Positions 24,537-37,100 of a DNA stretch of 64,000 bases are shown here, piece by piece. The first letter of the stretch is position 1, and every line of letters begins with the position of its first letter. Below the pieces are notes generated by a model. The model saw only the letters and a program-made list of their open reading frames with translations. It was not told the DNA's origin and did not search any database. Both the position numbers and the translations under genes were made by a program. Origin of the DNA: Impatiens glandulifera (Eukaryota > Streptophyta > Magnoliopsida > Ericales > Balsaminaceae); NCBI RefSeq assembly GCF_907164915.1, contig NC_061863.1:9735882-9799881 (forward strand), given 5' to 3'.

Positions 24537-26450
24537 AGAAAGAATATATGGACTTTGGGTAATGTGGGCTTTTCTCTTTATTATATTTTCACTCAATCAT
24601 CAAGCTTATATATAAATACTAATAGTTGAATGTAATTTGGACAATAAGCATTCTACAGATAAAGATCTTTATTAGCTTTTTTGTTAAGAGTTTTTTAAGT
24701 ATTTTACGCATTATAGCAACCTAAACGCTCAGTTTTGTTGCGTGTGTATTTGATCCGACCCTTCTATTATTGTATTTATATTGATGTTGTATTTTGTAAA
24801 TAGTGTTAAGTTCATATTTACGAGAGTAAGGGAAGATTTCAATATTTATAAGATATATTTATATTTGGTGTTTTTTATGTTACCCAGGTATTTTGGTATT
24901 TACGTTTTATTATATTTATTATCTATTAGAGATTGTAATCAAATTGACATGTTTCTATTTCTTTTAAAAAGATTTAGTCAAAATTAAAAGTTTTTATATT
25001 AAAAAATAATTTATAGTTATAAAATTAATTATATTAGGTTATTTATTTGAATTTGTAAATTGAAATTTATTTTATTTCTGTAAAATAATTTATAAATACA
25101 TAAAATTTTTAGTTTAATTAGTTTAAAATTTGATTTAAGACTAGGATTTGAATAATTTTTTGGGTAGTTTAAATGGAAAATTTTCTTGTCTAAATCAAGG
25201 TATTCTATTCTCAACAATTTAAGTTGGAATTGTACTTATTTAAGGGGAAAAAATCACTCAAAACTCTTAAATTGAAATCATATGAAACTAGTTGATAAAA
25301 AAATATATTAAGTTTGTTGAGAAAAACAGTTTGATCATTTGGGATAATTTTAATAGAATTAGATGGGAATCTCAACAAGACTCCTATTCTTTTATAATTT
25401 GTATGATTTTTTTAAAAATAAAAACTGTGTGATAAAAAAGTTAGGTTGAAATTTTGGTATAATAAATTATTGAAATATTTTATATGTATATAATTTAATT
25501 AGAATATAAATTAAGTGATTTAATTATTAGAATGATATTTTTAATAAAAAATAATTAATATATATATATAAATCACATTATTTATGTTTAAAAATTGATG
25601 AGTGGTGTTTTGGATTATTTGTGTTTGATCAAAATATTTATTATAAAATTATTTAATATTTTAACTGATAATTCTTTAAATAATTAAGAATATATCTTTA
25701 TTTGAAAAATATATATTTATTTAAATAAATATATTTGAATTTAATCGTACAACATCTTAAATTCTGACTACCCACATTTATACGGCACGCTATTCAAATT
25801 TAAAAATTGTTGGGACCATGGGACCTACTCACTATATTTCAATATTTATAAAGTTTATTACTTATTTTGAATCTTTGTCCAAATCTATAATATTATTTTA
25901 TTTTTATTTTTATTTTAAATGTGTTTTTGTTAATGGGAAGAAAAGTATATGACTTCTTACAAATAATCAACATTTTGATATTTGTGTTGGTAAAAAATAT
26001 TATTTTAAGGAATAATATCATCTCATTTTTTATTTAATTTATTCAAAAACTTTTGTTATCTTTTTTTGTTTATGTATTAGTTAAACATTTTAAAGATCAC
26101 AATTAACCTTTCATTATTCATGTACTGTGCCTTGTGTCTCACGATTAATTTTTTTAGTTTGTAATGTTGTTATAATTGAGTGTATTTTTCAAATTGTCTT
26201 TTAGTTTTTGAATCAATTCTTTTAAAATACACATCTTTATATATTTAAATATTCATAATATATATATATATAAAAATATATAAAAATAAAAGAGAACAAA
26301 ATTAAATAGTCAATAATATTATATATGAAATTTTAATATCATAAAAAAAACAAAAAATGATTTAAGCCACATAAACCAACAACGAAATATGTGTCATAAA
26401 CCAAAGGTTCAAAACCATATTCATTAAGTCACATAATTTATAATATTAGT
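24537..26450. other. AT-rich intergenic DNA downstream of FBL15
   Basis: The first part should hold the FBL15 3' untranslated region. Beyond that I see only AT-rich sequence with no recognisable coding, RNA or element signal. Confidence 0.45.
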
Positions 26451-26459
26451 TAAACTAGC

Positions 26460-26610
26460 ATTTATCCCGTGCAATGTGTGCAATGTGTGCAATGTACGGA
26501 TAATAATATAAAAAATCGTGAAAAAATATTACGTTATTTTTAACCATTTTAAGTTTCTGGGCGGATCAACTCACAATCCAACTCAAATATTCATTTATTC
26601 TCACATTACA
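26460..26610. repeat. TE-like fragment and partial copy of the following tandem unit
   Basis: ATCCCGTGCAATGTGTGCAA at 26465 contains a short GTGCAATGT tandem. At about 26535 begins a partial copy of the 3' half of the unit described at 26885-28125, recognisable by GGGCGGATCAACTCACAATC. Confidence 0.4.
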
Positions 26611-26884
26611 GAAATATATCTAAAACAATTGATACAGTTTGATTCCTCAACTCATTTAGTTTGACCTCTAGAGTCCAATTCTTCCCCATACTACGAGTGA
26701 AAGGAAAAATGTAAAGACTGTCATTAAAGTAGTTTAGACGAGACTTACTATATTTATATGAATTATGTCTCATATCTCTATAAATATGATGGAATTCTTC
26801 CATTATTGCTCACTAATAATAGTGAAATCTATAGTACGGAGTCAAAAGAAAATTATGATCGATTAAAAACTATTGATGAACCAT

Positions 26885-27138
26885 CACGTTCATCAAATTT
26901 GGTGTTAAATTTAAAATATAAAGTGTTATTAGTCTAGTTATTTAAAGAGTTGACTTATTTTGTTAGGTTGCAAATTCAAACCATACCTATAGCATTTTTA
27001 ATTTTATTTTTAACCGTTTTAAGTTTATGAGCGAGTCAACTCACAATCCGACTCAAATATCCATTTATTCTCACATATATATCCAAATTAATCATAGTTC
27101 TCGACCCGGCATTCCGGACACTTTAAAAATTAAGCATC

Positions 27139-27222
<84 letters not shown>

Positions 27223-27827
27223 TTAGTTACAAAGTTGAATTTATATTGTTAAAATATCTTGCATTCATCAAATTTTGTGTTGAATTTAAAATATAAAATG
27301 TTATTAGCCTAGTTGGTTAAAGAGTTATACTTGTTTTGTTATGTTGCAAGTTTGAACCATACCTATAACATTTTTAATTTTATTTTTAATCGTTTTAAGT
27401 TTATGGGCGGATCAACCCACAATCCGACTCAAATATCTATTTACTCTCACATATATATCCAAATTAACACCGCTCTTGACCCGGCAATCTGAACACTTTA
27501 AAAATTAAACATCATTATATATATATATATATTAGTTAATTAAAAAGTTGAACTTATATCGTTAAAATGTCCCGCGTTCATCAAATTTGGTGTTAAATTT
27601 AAAATATAAAGTGTTGTTAGTCTAGTTGATTAAAGGGTTGTACTTCTTTTGTTAAGTTGCAAGTTCGAACCATACATATAACATTTTTAATTTTATTTTT
27701 AATCGTTTTAAATTTTTGGGTGGGTCAACCCACAATCCGACCCAAGTATATATTTACTCTCACATATATATCCAAATTAACCACAGCTCTCGACCCGATA
27801 ATCCGAACACTTTAAAAATTAAGCATC

Positions 27828-27871
<44 letters not shown>

Positions 27872-28125
27872 TTAGTTAAAAAGTTGAACTTATATTGTTA
27901 AAATGTCCTGCGCTCATCAAATTTAGTGTTGAATTTAAAATATAAAGTGTTATTAACCTAGTTGGTTAATGAGTTGTATTTGTTTTGTTAGGTTGCAAGT
28001 TCGAACCATACTTATAGCATTTTTAATTTTATTTTTAACTGTTTTAAGTTTATGCGCGGATCAATTTACTCTCACATATATATTCAAAGCAATCCGGACA
28101 CTTTAAAAATTAAAATCATTGTATA
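26885..28125 (+). repeat. Tandem array of four ~310-380 bp units with tRNA-like promoter boxes and (TA)n tracts
   Basis: Units start near 26888, 27262, 27572 and 27911, each with TTCATCAAATTT. In each unit a tRNA-like module follows: an A-box-like TAGCCTAGTTGG (27305; variants in the others) and a B-box-like AAGTTCGAACC (27660 and 28000; variants elsewhere) about 45 nt apart. Next come GGGCGGATCAACTCACAATC and CGACCCGGCAATC, then a (TA)n tract whose length differs between units (about 80, 18 and 39 bp), and TTAGTTAGTTAAAAAGTTGA before the next unit. The last unit is shortened and has lost the TA tract. There is no coding capacity. This could be a tandemly multiplied SINE or a young satellite. 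Confidence 0.7.
27139..27220. repeat. (TA)n microsatellite
   Basis: TA run of about 80 bp, the longest of the window, inside the first unit of the tandem array. Confidence 0.95.
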
Positions 28126-30280
28126 ATAAAAAAAAAAGTTAGTTGAAATTTTGGAAGCTATCACTGTCCAACCTATTAAAATTTGTAATTAAATAAATAA
28201 CTTTATTGAAATAGTTAAAAGAGATAACTCAGTTCATATTTAGTATTTATATATCATAATTATGATATTATTAGAAAATAATAAAATTTGAAATTAATTT
28301 ATAAGTTGTTTTTTAATTAAATAAGAATATTGTTTTTAATAATAATGCATATTAGATTATTTGTAAATCAGTATTTTTTTCAATAGTATTTTGTCACCTC
28401 ACAATCACAATTATTTTTTAAAATTGTAAATAAAAAGTGAAAATGATTTTATTTTTATTTTGTATGAAAAATGTAATTAAATTAAATTCTTTCAATGTGA
28501 GTTTTTGATAATTTTTTTATATCAATTTATAATTATTTTATAAACTTTATTAAATACACATGATTAGTTTAAATTTTTAATGAAATAAAAAATCAACTTC
28601 ATTGATCTAAAATTATTTTTATCACAATTAAGATATTTATGAATAACTATTTATATGATTTTTTAGATCATTATTAATTTATATAAACATAACAAATAAT
28701 AAAGAAATTCACTATCATTAAGAAACGTGATCTAATATCATTGTAAATCATTAACAAAATAACAATTTCAAGACTTACTTGAACAATAATGTTTTTATGG
28801 TCATTTGATAAGAAAAAAAAAAGACTAATGGTGAAAGAAAGTCTATAAAAATAAATTTATAATATAATCACATTCTATCAAATATAAATATAAGATATTA
28901 AAAAAACTTATATTCCATTGAATATGTAGTATGTATACATAACAATTTTACAAGCTTAATTACATATATATTGATGAAGATTTGCCGAAAACAAATATAT
29001 GAATGAAAATGAAAATATGTCACAAAATAACTAAAATAAGTTTAGAAAATCACATATTAGAGTTATATGGATTAAACTCTTGCAAAATACCTTACCATTG
29101 TTAAGGTGTTTTCGAAAATTATAAAAAGTTGAAAATAAAAATTCATTACTTAATGTTACAAAATTCTTCAAAACATAATTAATATTTTTCATTAACACAT
29201 TAACAATAGTAAAAAATATTTAAAAACTTTAATGATATTTATTAATGACATAATGATTAACTATCAAATTGTAATTAAAATACCATATAATAATGATTAA
29301 CTATATAGAAAATTATAATTAAATTACAATATAGTAATGATTTTAACAATCATGAAATGATAATCATATAAAAAGTCTAAACTTGATGTGATCTCTTGAA
29401 AAAAAATATTATGTACTATACATTTTAGATTACAAGGACCACAAGTTTAATTAGTATTAAATATGGATGCAAGTCTTATAAGTAACATTTAAACAATAAA
29501 TTTGACAACTATCATATTAAATTGATAATTAACTCAAACCAAGAATATTAAATTAATTAACTTAGTGGCGTATGGAATTTTATTTAAATGAAAAATTTAA
29601 TACAAACTAGTAAAGATAAATATAGATACAATTCATCTTAAATAATTAATTCAAGGTTAAGATTATTAAATAATTTGTAATATAATGAGCTTATGATAAT
29701 TATAACCAAAAAAATATACATTTGTTATGCTCATAAAAAAAAAGATTATAAAATAATTTACATAATAATTCAAAACTTAAATATTCAAATAAAATAAAAA
29801 ATACCTAATAATATATAAAAAAACTTAAAAAATATTAATATATAATTAAATAAAAAATAATAATTTAAAATAAAAAATATTTTTATATTTTAATAATAAA
29901 TTGAGTAACATAATTAATAATTAAAGACAAAGAGAATGAGATGATGTATTTTTGGATTTGATTAAATAATAAAACAAACAAATAAAGTAGAAAAAGAAAC
30001 GAAAATAAACTTATTATTTTTAATAATATTAAAGGTGACAATATAAAATAATAGTTTTCAAATAAATAAAAATTAATTTAACTAATATTTTATTTAAAAT
30101 GAGATTCCTATAATAATTATTTAAAATAAAATATAAAAGAAGAAATTATAAGTGATCTTAGATTACTTTTAAGTAATTAAAATAAATGATAATGAACCAT
30201 CTATAAATGTTTTTGAATATAACTATGTATAAATTATTTTTTTAATAAAATTAGTGTTATGTAGCATGTATACTTATGTA
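28126..30280. other. Very AT-rich intergenic DNA
   Basis: I see no coding region, RNA gene or recognisable element in this stretch. Confidence 0.5.
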
Positions 30281-30284
30281 GGGT

Positions 30285-30605
30285 TAAAAATGATTCAAAT
30301 TCAAAATTCAAATGAATTAGTTTGAGTTTGACCAAATTCATAAATAATATATATATATATATATATATATTTATTATAATATTAAAATTTAAATTTTAAA
30401 ATATTTTTTCTTTCTTGATAAATATTTAAAAATTTAATTTTAGTTCAAATTTTTTTGAGTATAATCGAGGCTAGAGCTCAAATTTGCTAATAAATACTTA
30501 ATCGAGTTGAGTTTGTTAATAAATACTTAATCGAGTTGAGTTTGTTAATAAATACTTAATCGAGTTGAGTTCGACCAACCCGACTCGACTTTGTTTCTAG
30601 CTATA
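30285..30605. repeat. Possible hAT-like MITE with a 29-bp tandem repeat
   Basis: It begins TAGGGTTAAAAATGATTC, similar to the hAT end at 8783, and contains a TA tract at about 30348-30370. At 30491-30580 a 29-bp unit (CGAGTTGAGTTTGTTAATAA then ATACTTAAT) occurs in about three copies. The right end has GACCAACCCGACTCGAC. No clear target duplication was found. Confidence 0.35.
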
Positions 30606-30610
30606 TTTGT

Positions 30611-31198
30611 GTGTATATTTTGAATAAAAAACTTTTGATATTAAAAATAATAAATGAAAAAAAGAAATCCATTAATTATAAAAAGTCTAAATAAGAGCTG
30701 TATTGTTTTGGTATTCCCTCCTTATAGCAAAATTACGGCGAATGAGCCGCTAAAAGGATTATGCGTGAAATTTTGAACGCATCGGATCACATTTCTTCAT
30801 CTTCTTCTTCATCGTCTTCTTCATCTATGTCTTCTCCATGTTTGAGATTGCGTAATCTCTGCAAAACCCACGCGTCAGCCATTAAAGAGCTGCACTGAAG
30901 CTTTAGTTGACGTGTCTACTACTTGGAGACTGACTGGCATTAGACTCTCCAGCCAACAATTGTTTCTTTCCTATTCTTTTCTTAGGGCGGGAAGCTGCCG
31001 AATTCACTCAAAACCAAAAAATAAAACAGTCTTTGTTCTAGACAAAGCCAGAGCTCCTACCTTCCCATTCTCTCTCCTTATCATTCTTCATCTTCATTCC
31101 CTAGGGTTTATTTCAAATCATTAAAAAAAGGTTTTTTCTTTATCAATTTATCTTATTTAACAAGGGTTTTCGGTTTCGATTGATTTTCTTCCCTGACG
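30611..31198 (+). promoter_or_regulatory. Promoter and leader region of the myosin gene
   Basis: Composition rises in GC near 30720, and a CT-rich run (CTTCTTCTTCATCGTCTTC near 30800) and a further pyrimidine-rich tract lie upstream of the start at 31199. These are typical of plant 5' leaders. One small upstream ORF (30827-30898, 23 codons plus stop) could be in the transcript. No specific TATA box or start site can be assigned. Confidence 0.4.
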
Positions 31199-34100
31199 AT
31201 GGCCCTTCGGAGGGGTTCCAAGGTCTGGGTTGAAGACAAGGATACTGCTTGGGCCCCTGCTGAAGTTCTCGATTTTGTTGGGGGTAACAAGGTTCAAGTT
31301 TTTACGCAGTCTGGGAAGAAGGTGGGTTATTGTTATCTGATTTTTTTATAGTTTGTTTGATTATGGATTGTTGAATACTGTTATGTGGTGGAATTTTACT
31401 GTTTTTTATGCTGCTTTGTAGATTTTAAGTTTGCCTGAGAAATTGTTCCCAAGAGATGCAGAAGCTGATATTGGAGGAGTTGATGATATGACTAGATTAA
31501 CATATTTGAATGAGCCTGGAGTTCTTGATAACTTGCAGAGGAGATATCCTCTTAACGAGATATATGTAAGCTCTATCATTATTATTATTTTTTTAAGTGA
31601 AAGTAAATGTTTCTACACCTTGAATGCAATTAGGAAGGAACTGGTTTTTTTGTTATTCTATTGAGTTTGTGCATTAACTGATGACTCGCTTTGGAGATTT
31701 ATGAAATCTTGTAAATCTGGAAATGCTGAATAAAATGGTTATGAGTTGGTGCATTAACGGATGGCTTGCTGTGGAGATTTATGAAATCTTGTAAATTCGG
31801 TAATGCTGAATAAAATGGTTATGATTGTGCGCGAAACTGCCTTATGTCTAAATTTGTACTATAGTAACTTGTTCTTTTCGCCGCTTCACCCTCTGTAAGT
31901 TGATGCGTACTTATCTACATCTATAGTGGATGGGTTCGGGTCTTTTAGCTTGTATTTAGGCGGGTTCCCCTCTTCTTTTCGAGGGAAGTTGTGAAGCCGA
32001 TGAAGACAAGCGTAGAGCATTTGTTTATTCAGGAATTGAATTATTCGCTCATGATTTTAGGGTTACATTTTTTTGTGTGGGTGGGGTGGGTTAACTTGGC
32101 ACTGGTGAAGAAGCATCTGACACAGGTTACAAATTAACCAATTAGTTCAGATTTGATGACTCAATATGAGGAAATATTAATTATCAACCATGGACTTGAA
32201 AGCGGTCTGCAGTAGTTAATCCATATCGGGGAAAATGACAATCAAGTATCTAATTAAGGGAACCAGTCAATTTTATGTTTTTCTTTTTCTTAATTTTAAT
32301 GTTGATTTTCAAAATATAACTACCTTATTTTTTTTGGGTGTCATTTGATGGTTGATAGACATACACTGGAAGCATCTTGATTGCTGTTAATCCATTCACG
32401 AAGCTCCCTCATCTTTATAATGTGCACATGATGGAACAATACAAGGGAGCTGTATTTGGTGAGCTAAGCCCCCATGTATTTGCTGTGGCTGATGCGTCCT
32501 ACAGGTTCAAAGCAGTTGACTCAAATTGATTGTTGCACATTTTATCTAGTTTCCATTGATTGATATTCCCCTTTGTTATGCATTTTAACAGGGCAATGAT
32601 ATATGATGGTAAAAGTCAATCTATTCTAGTTAGTGGAGAAAGTGGGGCTGGTAAGACTGAGACAACCAAATTGATTATGCAATACCTTACTTATGTTGGA
32701 GGACGTGCTGCTAGTGATGAACGAATAGTGGAACAACAAGTCCTTGAGGTAAGAAAGATTTATTGTCAGCTAGTCTTTCCATGTGGTTGTTCATTGAATT
32801 TTCTAATTCCACATGAAAATGAAATCATTCATTTCATATTTTTTCTTCCAAAAGATAAGTTCTCCATATTCTATAGATGAAGATGCAACATTTAGATATA
32901 TTTTGCTAAACTTACAATTGTCACTGTCTCATTATCATATTCGTTAGATAGGGAAAAGGTGTATTTGAACAAAAACTAGAATAACCTATTCTTATTCACT
33001 AAATCTGGCATATTAGATTTGACTCTTTGTGTTTAATTCAATTGCTCAGTCAAATCCACTTCTGGAGGCATTTGGTAATGCAAGAACTGTCAGAAATGAC
33101 AATTCAAGGTGAGAACTATTTCTGCATTCTAAGATTTTTTTTATGTTTTCTGAGGATTTATACTATATGTATTGATGGCGTGACGACAAACTTTTATTAA
33201 CACTTAATCATTTTGATATTATCTGTTGTTTTTCTCTTCATAGTTACAGTACTGTACTTGAATATTCTATTGGTGTTTCCTATTTATCCGACAAATTGGA
33301 AGATTTTGAAAGTGGAATAGCTGTAATTTTAAAGGTGGTTTGTGGACAATTTAGCACTTTAATTCTGCAAGTTTAAGTCTGAAAAACACTTTTAAAATTA
33401 ACCAGTTCTCTTGATAAACCACAGAACATAATAGTCCACATGTTTCTGGACAAGCTGGTCAGCTTAATGAAATAAAATGAAGTGCTTATTTGCTCAGCTT
33501 TGTTGTTGATAAGAATACTTGATTTCCTTTTTTCATTAATATCTGTTATATTCTTGCAGTCGTTTTGGCAAATTTGTTGAGATTCAGTTTGATGACAATG
33601 GTCGGATTTCTGGTGCTGCCATTAGGACCTATCTTCTTGAAAGATCTCGAGTAGTTCAAATCACAGATCCTGAGAGGAACTACCATTGCTTTTATCAGTT
33701 GTGTGCATGTGCAGGGGTAATCCTTTATTTCTGTTGTGTTTGTATTCCAGTCTGTCTACTATTTTGGTTGTTCTGAACATTGTATGTACTTGACTTTGCT
33801 GTGGAGTGGTATCTTCTGGTCCTTTGATTTTTCAAAACAACACAAAAATGAAACTTGAGCAAATATGTGATAAAATATTCTCACATTTGAGTGAAGGCAA
33901 AGCTTACGTCCGTGTGATTGTAGCACATAGCTGTTTTCTGCACAATAATATACTTTTTTGGGATTACTTATTTTGACTAAACAACTTTGCATTTATGTCA
34001 GTAGGATGCTGAGAAATACAAGCTAGGCCATCCCAGCAATTTTCATTACTTAAACCAAAGTAAGATCTATGAATTAGATGGAGTGAGCAATGAAGAAGAA

Positions 34101-37100
34101 TACATGAAGACCCGAAGAGCTATGGAGATTGTTGGCATTAGTCAAGAAGAACAGGTTTTTAAATTGGTGTATTTAGCATAAGATTTTGTTCCACCTTTTG
34201 CTGTTCCATTTTTGACAATGTTCTTCATAGTGTTGGAATTTTGTCCTTCCCATTTCATCAGGAGTCCATATTCAGGACTTTGGCTGGGATTCTACATCTG
34301 GGAAATATTGAATTCTCTCCTGGAAAAGAGCATGATTCATCTGTTGTGAAGGATCAGAATTCAACCTTCCACTTAGAGACGGCTGCTAATCTTTTTATGT
34401 AGGTTTTCTTGGTTGTCACTTCAATAACTTCAATATATATATATATATATATATATATAAGCTTCTAAATGCTTTTGGGATCCCCGATGAAGTTTTTACA
34501 CTTGTTATTTCTTGCTGCTTGTATGTAGTCTTGAAAATACACTAATGTGATGACATTTTTTGGTGACTTTTATTTTGATATTTGCCGATTTGTTTTTCTT
34601 CTGATTGAAAAAGGTTGACTATGATTTCTTGTTGCATGTTGAGGGGAAATTCTCACTTTTAACTTTACTTCTGAGCTTTAACTTCATCTATATGCACCAT
34701 TGAGCTGAGATGCATATGTAGAAACTAGAAACAATTGCTGCCAAGGTGACCTGTTAAGTCTGAAGTTATTCAATCTTAATTGTAATGCTTTGCTTAGGAC
34801 TTGCCATAAATATTGTATGACAATGTTAATTCTGTTAATTAGGTGTGACATAGATCTTTTGGTAGCCACATTGTGCACACGATCAATTCAAACTCGTGAA
34901 GGCATCATTGTTAAAGCTCTGGATCACAATGCTGCTGTTGCTAGCAGGGATGCATTGGCAAAGACCATTTATTCCCGGCTATTTGATTGGTAGGTTTTCT
35001 TTTGAGTATATTTTTTCAATTGGTTTTGAAGATTTAGTTTGGTAAAACACTCAAATGGATTCTTTGATTTTCACAGGCTTGTTGAAAAGATTAATAGGTC
35101 TATTGGGCAGGACCAATCCTCGAAGATGCAGATTGGGGTGCTCGACATATATGGATTTGAATGCTTCAAAAGCAACAGGCATCTTCCTGTGCAAAATTAT
35201 TTTATTTGGCTTAATGATAACTTATCTATATTTTACTGATGGAGTCTGAAGTATTTGCTTCTATTAGAGGGATTGTAGTTTCTTGTTGAGAGATACCTAT
35301 CATGCTTGAAAACACTTACAGGTCTATATACGTGAAAAATTGCTTTAGCAATCCAGAGAAATGGAGATCCATGTACATCCTTCATGTAGGAGCATTTTAG
35401 GTGTAAACAAGATGAAATTGACGTAGAATTTGATGTTATAGATTGGCCACATACTAGTTCTTAATAAAAAAGTTGCTTAAATCTTGCAGTTGATTAAATT
35501 TTCTTATTATCATTGTCTGATAGCTTTCATTTATTTTTATTATCTACAGCTTTGAACAATTTTGCATTAACTTTGCCAATGAAAAGCTTCAACAACATTT
35601 CAATGAGGTTGGGCAGGATCCTCCTTAGAATCTGTCAGCTTTTATGACATTCTTGTTGTCTACCGTTTGAATTGTTTCATTCTATTCATGCGTGGAACAT
35701 ATTTTTTTCAGCATGTATTTAAGATGGAGCAAGAAGAGTACCAAAAGGAAGAAATCAACTGGAGTTATATTGAGTTCATAGACAATCAAGATGTTCTTGA
35801 TCTGATTGAGAAGGTTTTCTATTCTGGAAGATTCTCTTTATATAGTATGATCTTGAATGATGTGAAGTTTCTATATGCTCCATGCTAAAATTGTATAGAT
35901 ATGGAATTGAAGTTTGCATACGTGTATTCTCCCAAGTCTCCTTTTGTCTAGATATGGAATTGTAGTTTCTATATGCTCCATGCTAAAATTGTATAGATAT
36001 GGAATTGTAGTTTCCTTGCCATAAGATGTTGCTAGTTTGTCTGTTCAATGATTTCCTTTTTCCATTGTTGGTTTCGTTTTGTGTCTTTCAAGATCTTAAA
36101 CATGTTAGTGACACATCCATGTTTTTTACATACTTCTGCAGAAGCCTATTGGGATAATTTCTCTGTTGGATGAAGCTTGGTAAGCTTGGCACCTCTTAGT
36201 TCCCTATTTTGCACATCTATTTGTTCTTCCCTTAACCTGGACATTTCTTTGAATACAGCATGTTTCCTAAATCTACTCATGAAACATTTGCAACCAAGCT
36301 ATTTCAGAATTTCCGGTCCCATCCAAGGTTGGAGAAGGCAAAATTTTCTGAGACAGATTTTACGGTGTCTCATTATGCTGGCAAGGCATGTGATATAAAA
36401 TACAGTTGAAATAAATCATTTTATAATTACGATAATTTGTTACCAGAGTTTGACTCACAGTCCTTCCATAGGTTACTTATCAAACAGACTCGTTTTTGGA
36501 CAAGAATCGTGATTATGTGGTGGTTGAACACTGCAATCTTATGTCTTCTTCAACTTGCACTTTCATTGCCGGTCTATTTCCTTCACTACAAGAAGAATCT
36601 TCAAGGTCCTCGTATAAATTTTCTTCTGTATCGTCCAGGTTTAAGGTGTGTAACTATGACATCTTAGGATTAAGGTTATGTGTTCTTATAAAAGTTTGAA
36701 AAATAGAAGTGCTGAAGTAGTCAAACAATGGCATATGCTGCCGGAAGTTTAACAGTTTGTCATTGTAGTCTTGCCTTTCAGCATCTTCAGCATTGATATC
36801 ATTATGTATTTGATGTAGATCCACCTTAAACAGAATAAATTCTTCAGCACATCTAGTTATTTCTTTCCATTAGAATGCATTGGTTTCAGTTAATCTCTTC
36901 TTTTTGTAGTTACAACTTCAAGCTTTGATGGAGACACTCAATTCAACAGAGCCACATTATGTTCGTTGTGTGAAACCAAACTCGTTGAATCGACCTCAAA
37001 AATTTGAGAACCATAGTATCTTGCATCAATTACGTTGTGGGGTCAGTAGCTTCCCAATTGTCACTATTTGTATGACTAATTAATTTCATAGACAATATAC

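Noticed and set aside
27027..27296. ORF encoding a long isoleucine-tyrosine repeat
   Set aside because: It is the translation of the TA microsatellite in the tandem array, not a gene.
33241..33330. Open stretch with [20 protein letters not shown] in myosin intron 5
   Set aside because: It would interrupt the conserved switch I segment (NDNSSRFGKF) formed by joining exons 5 and 6, so it is intronic.
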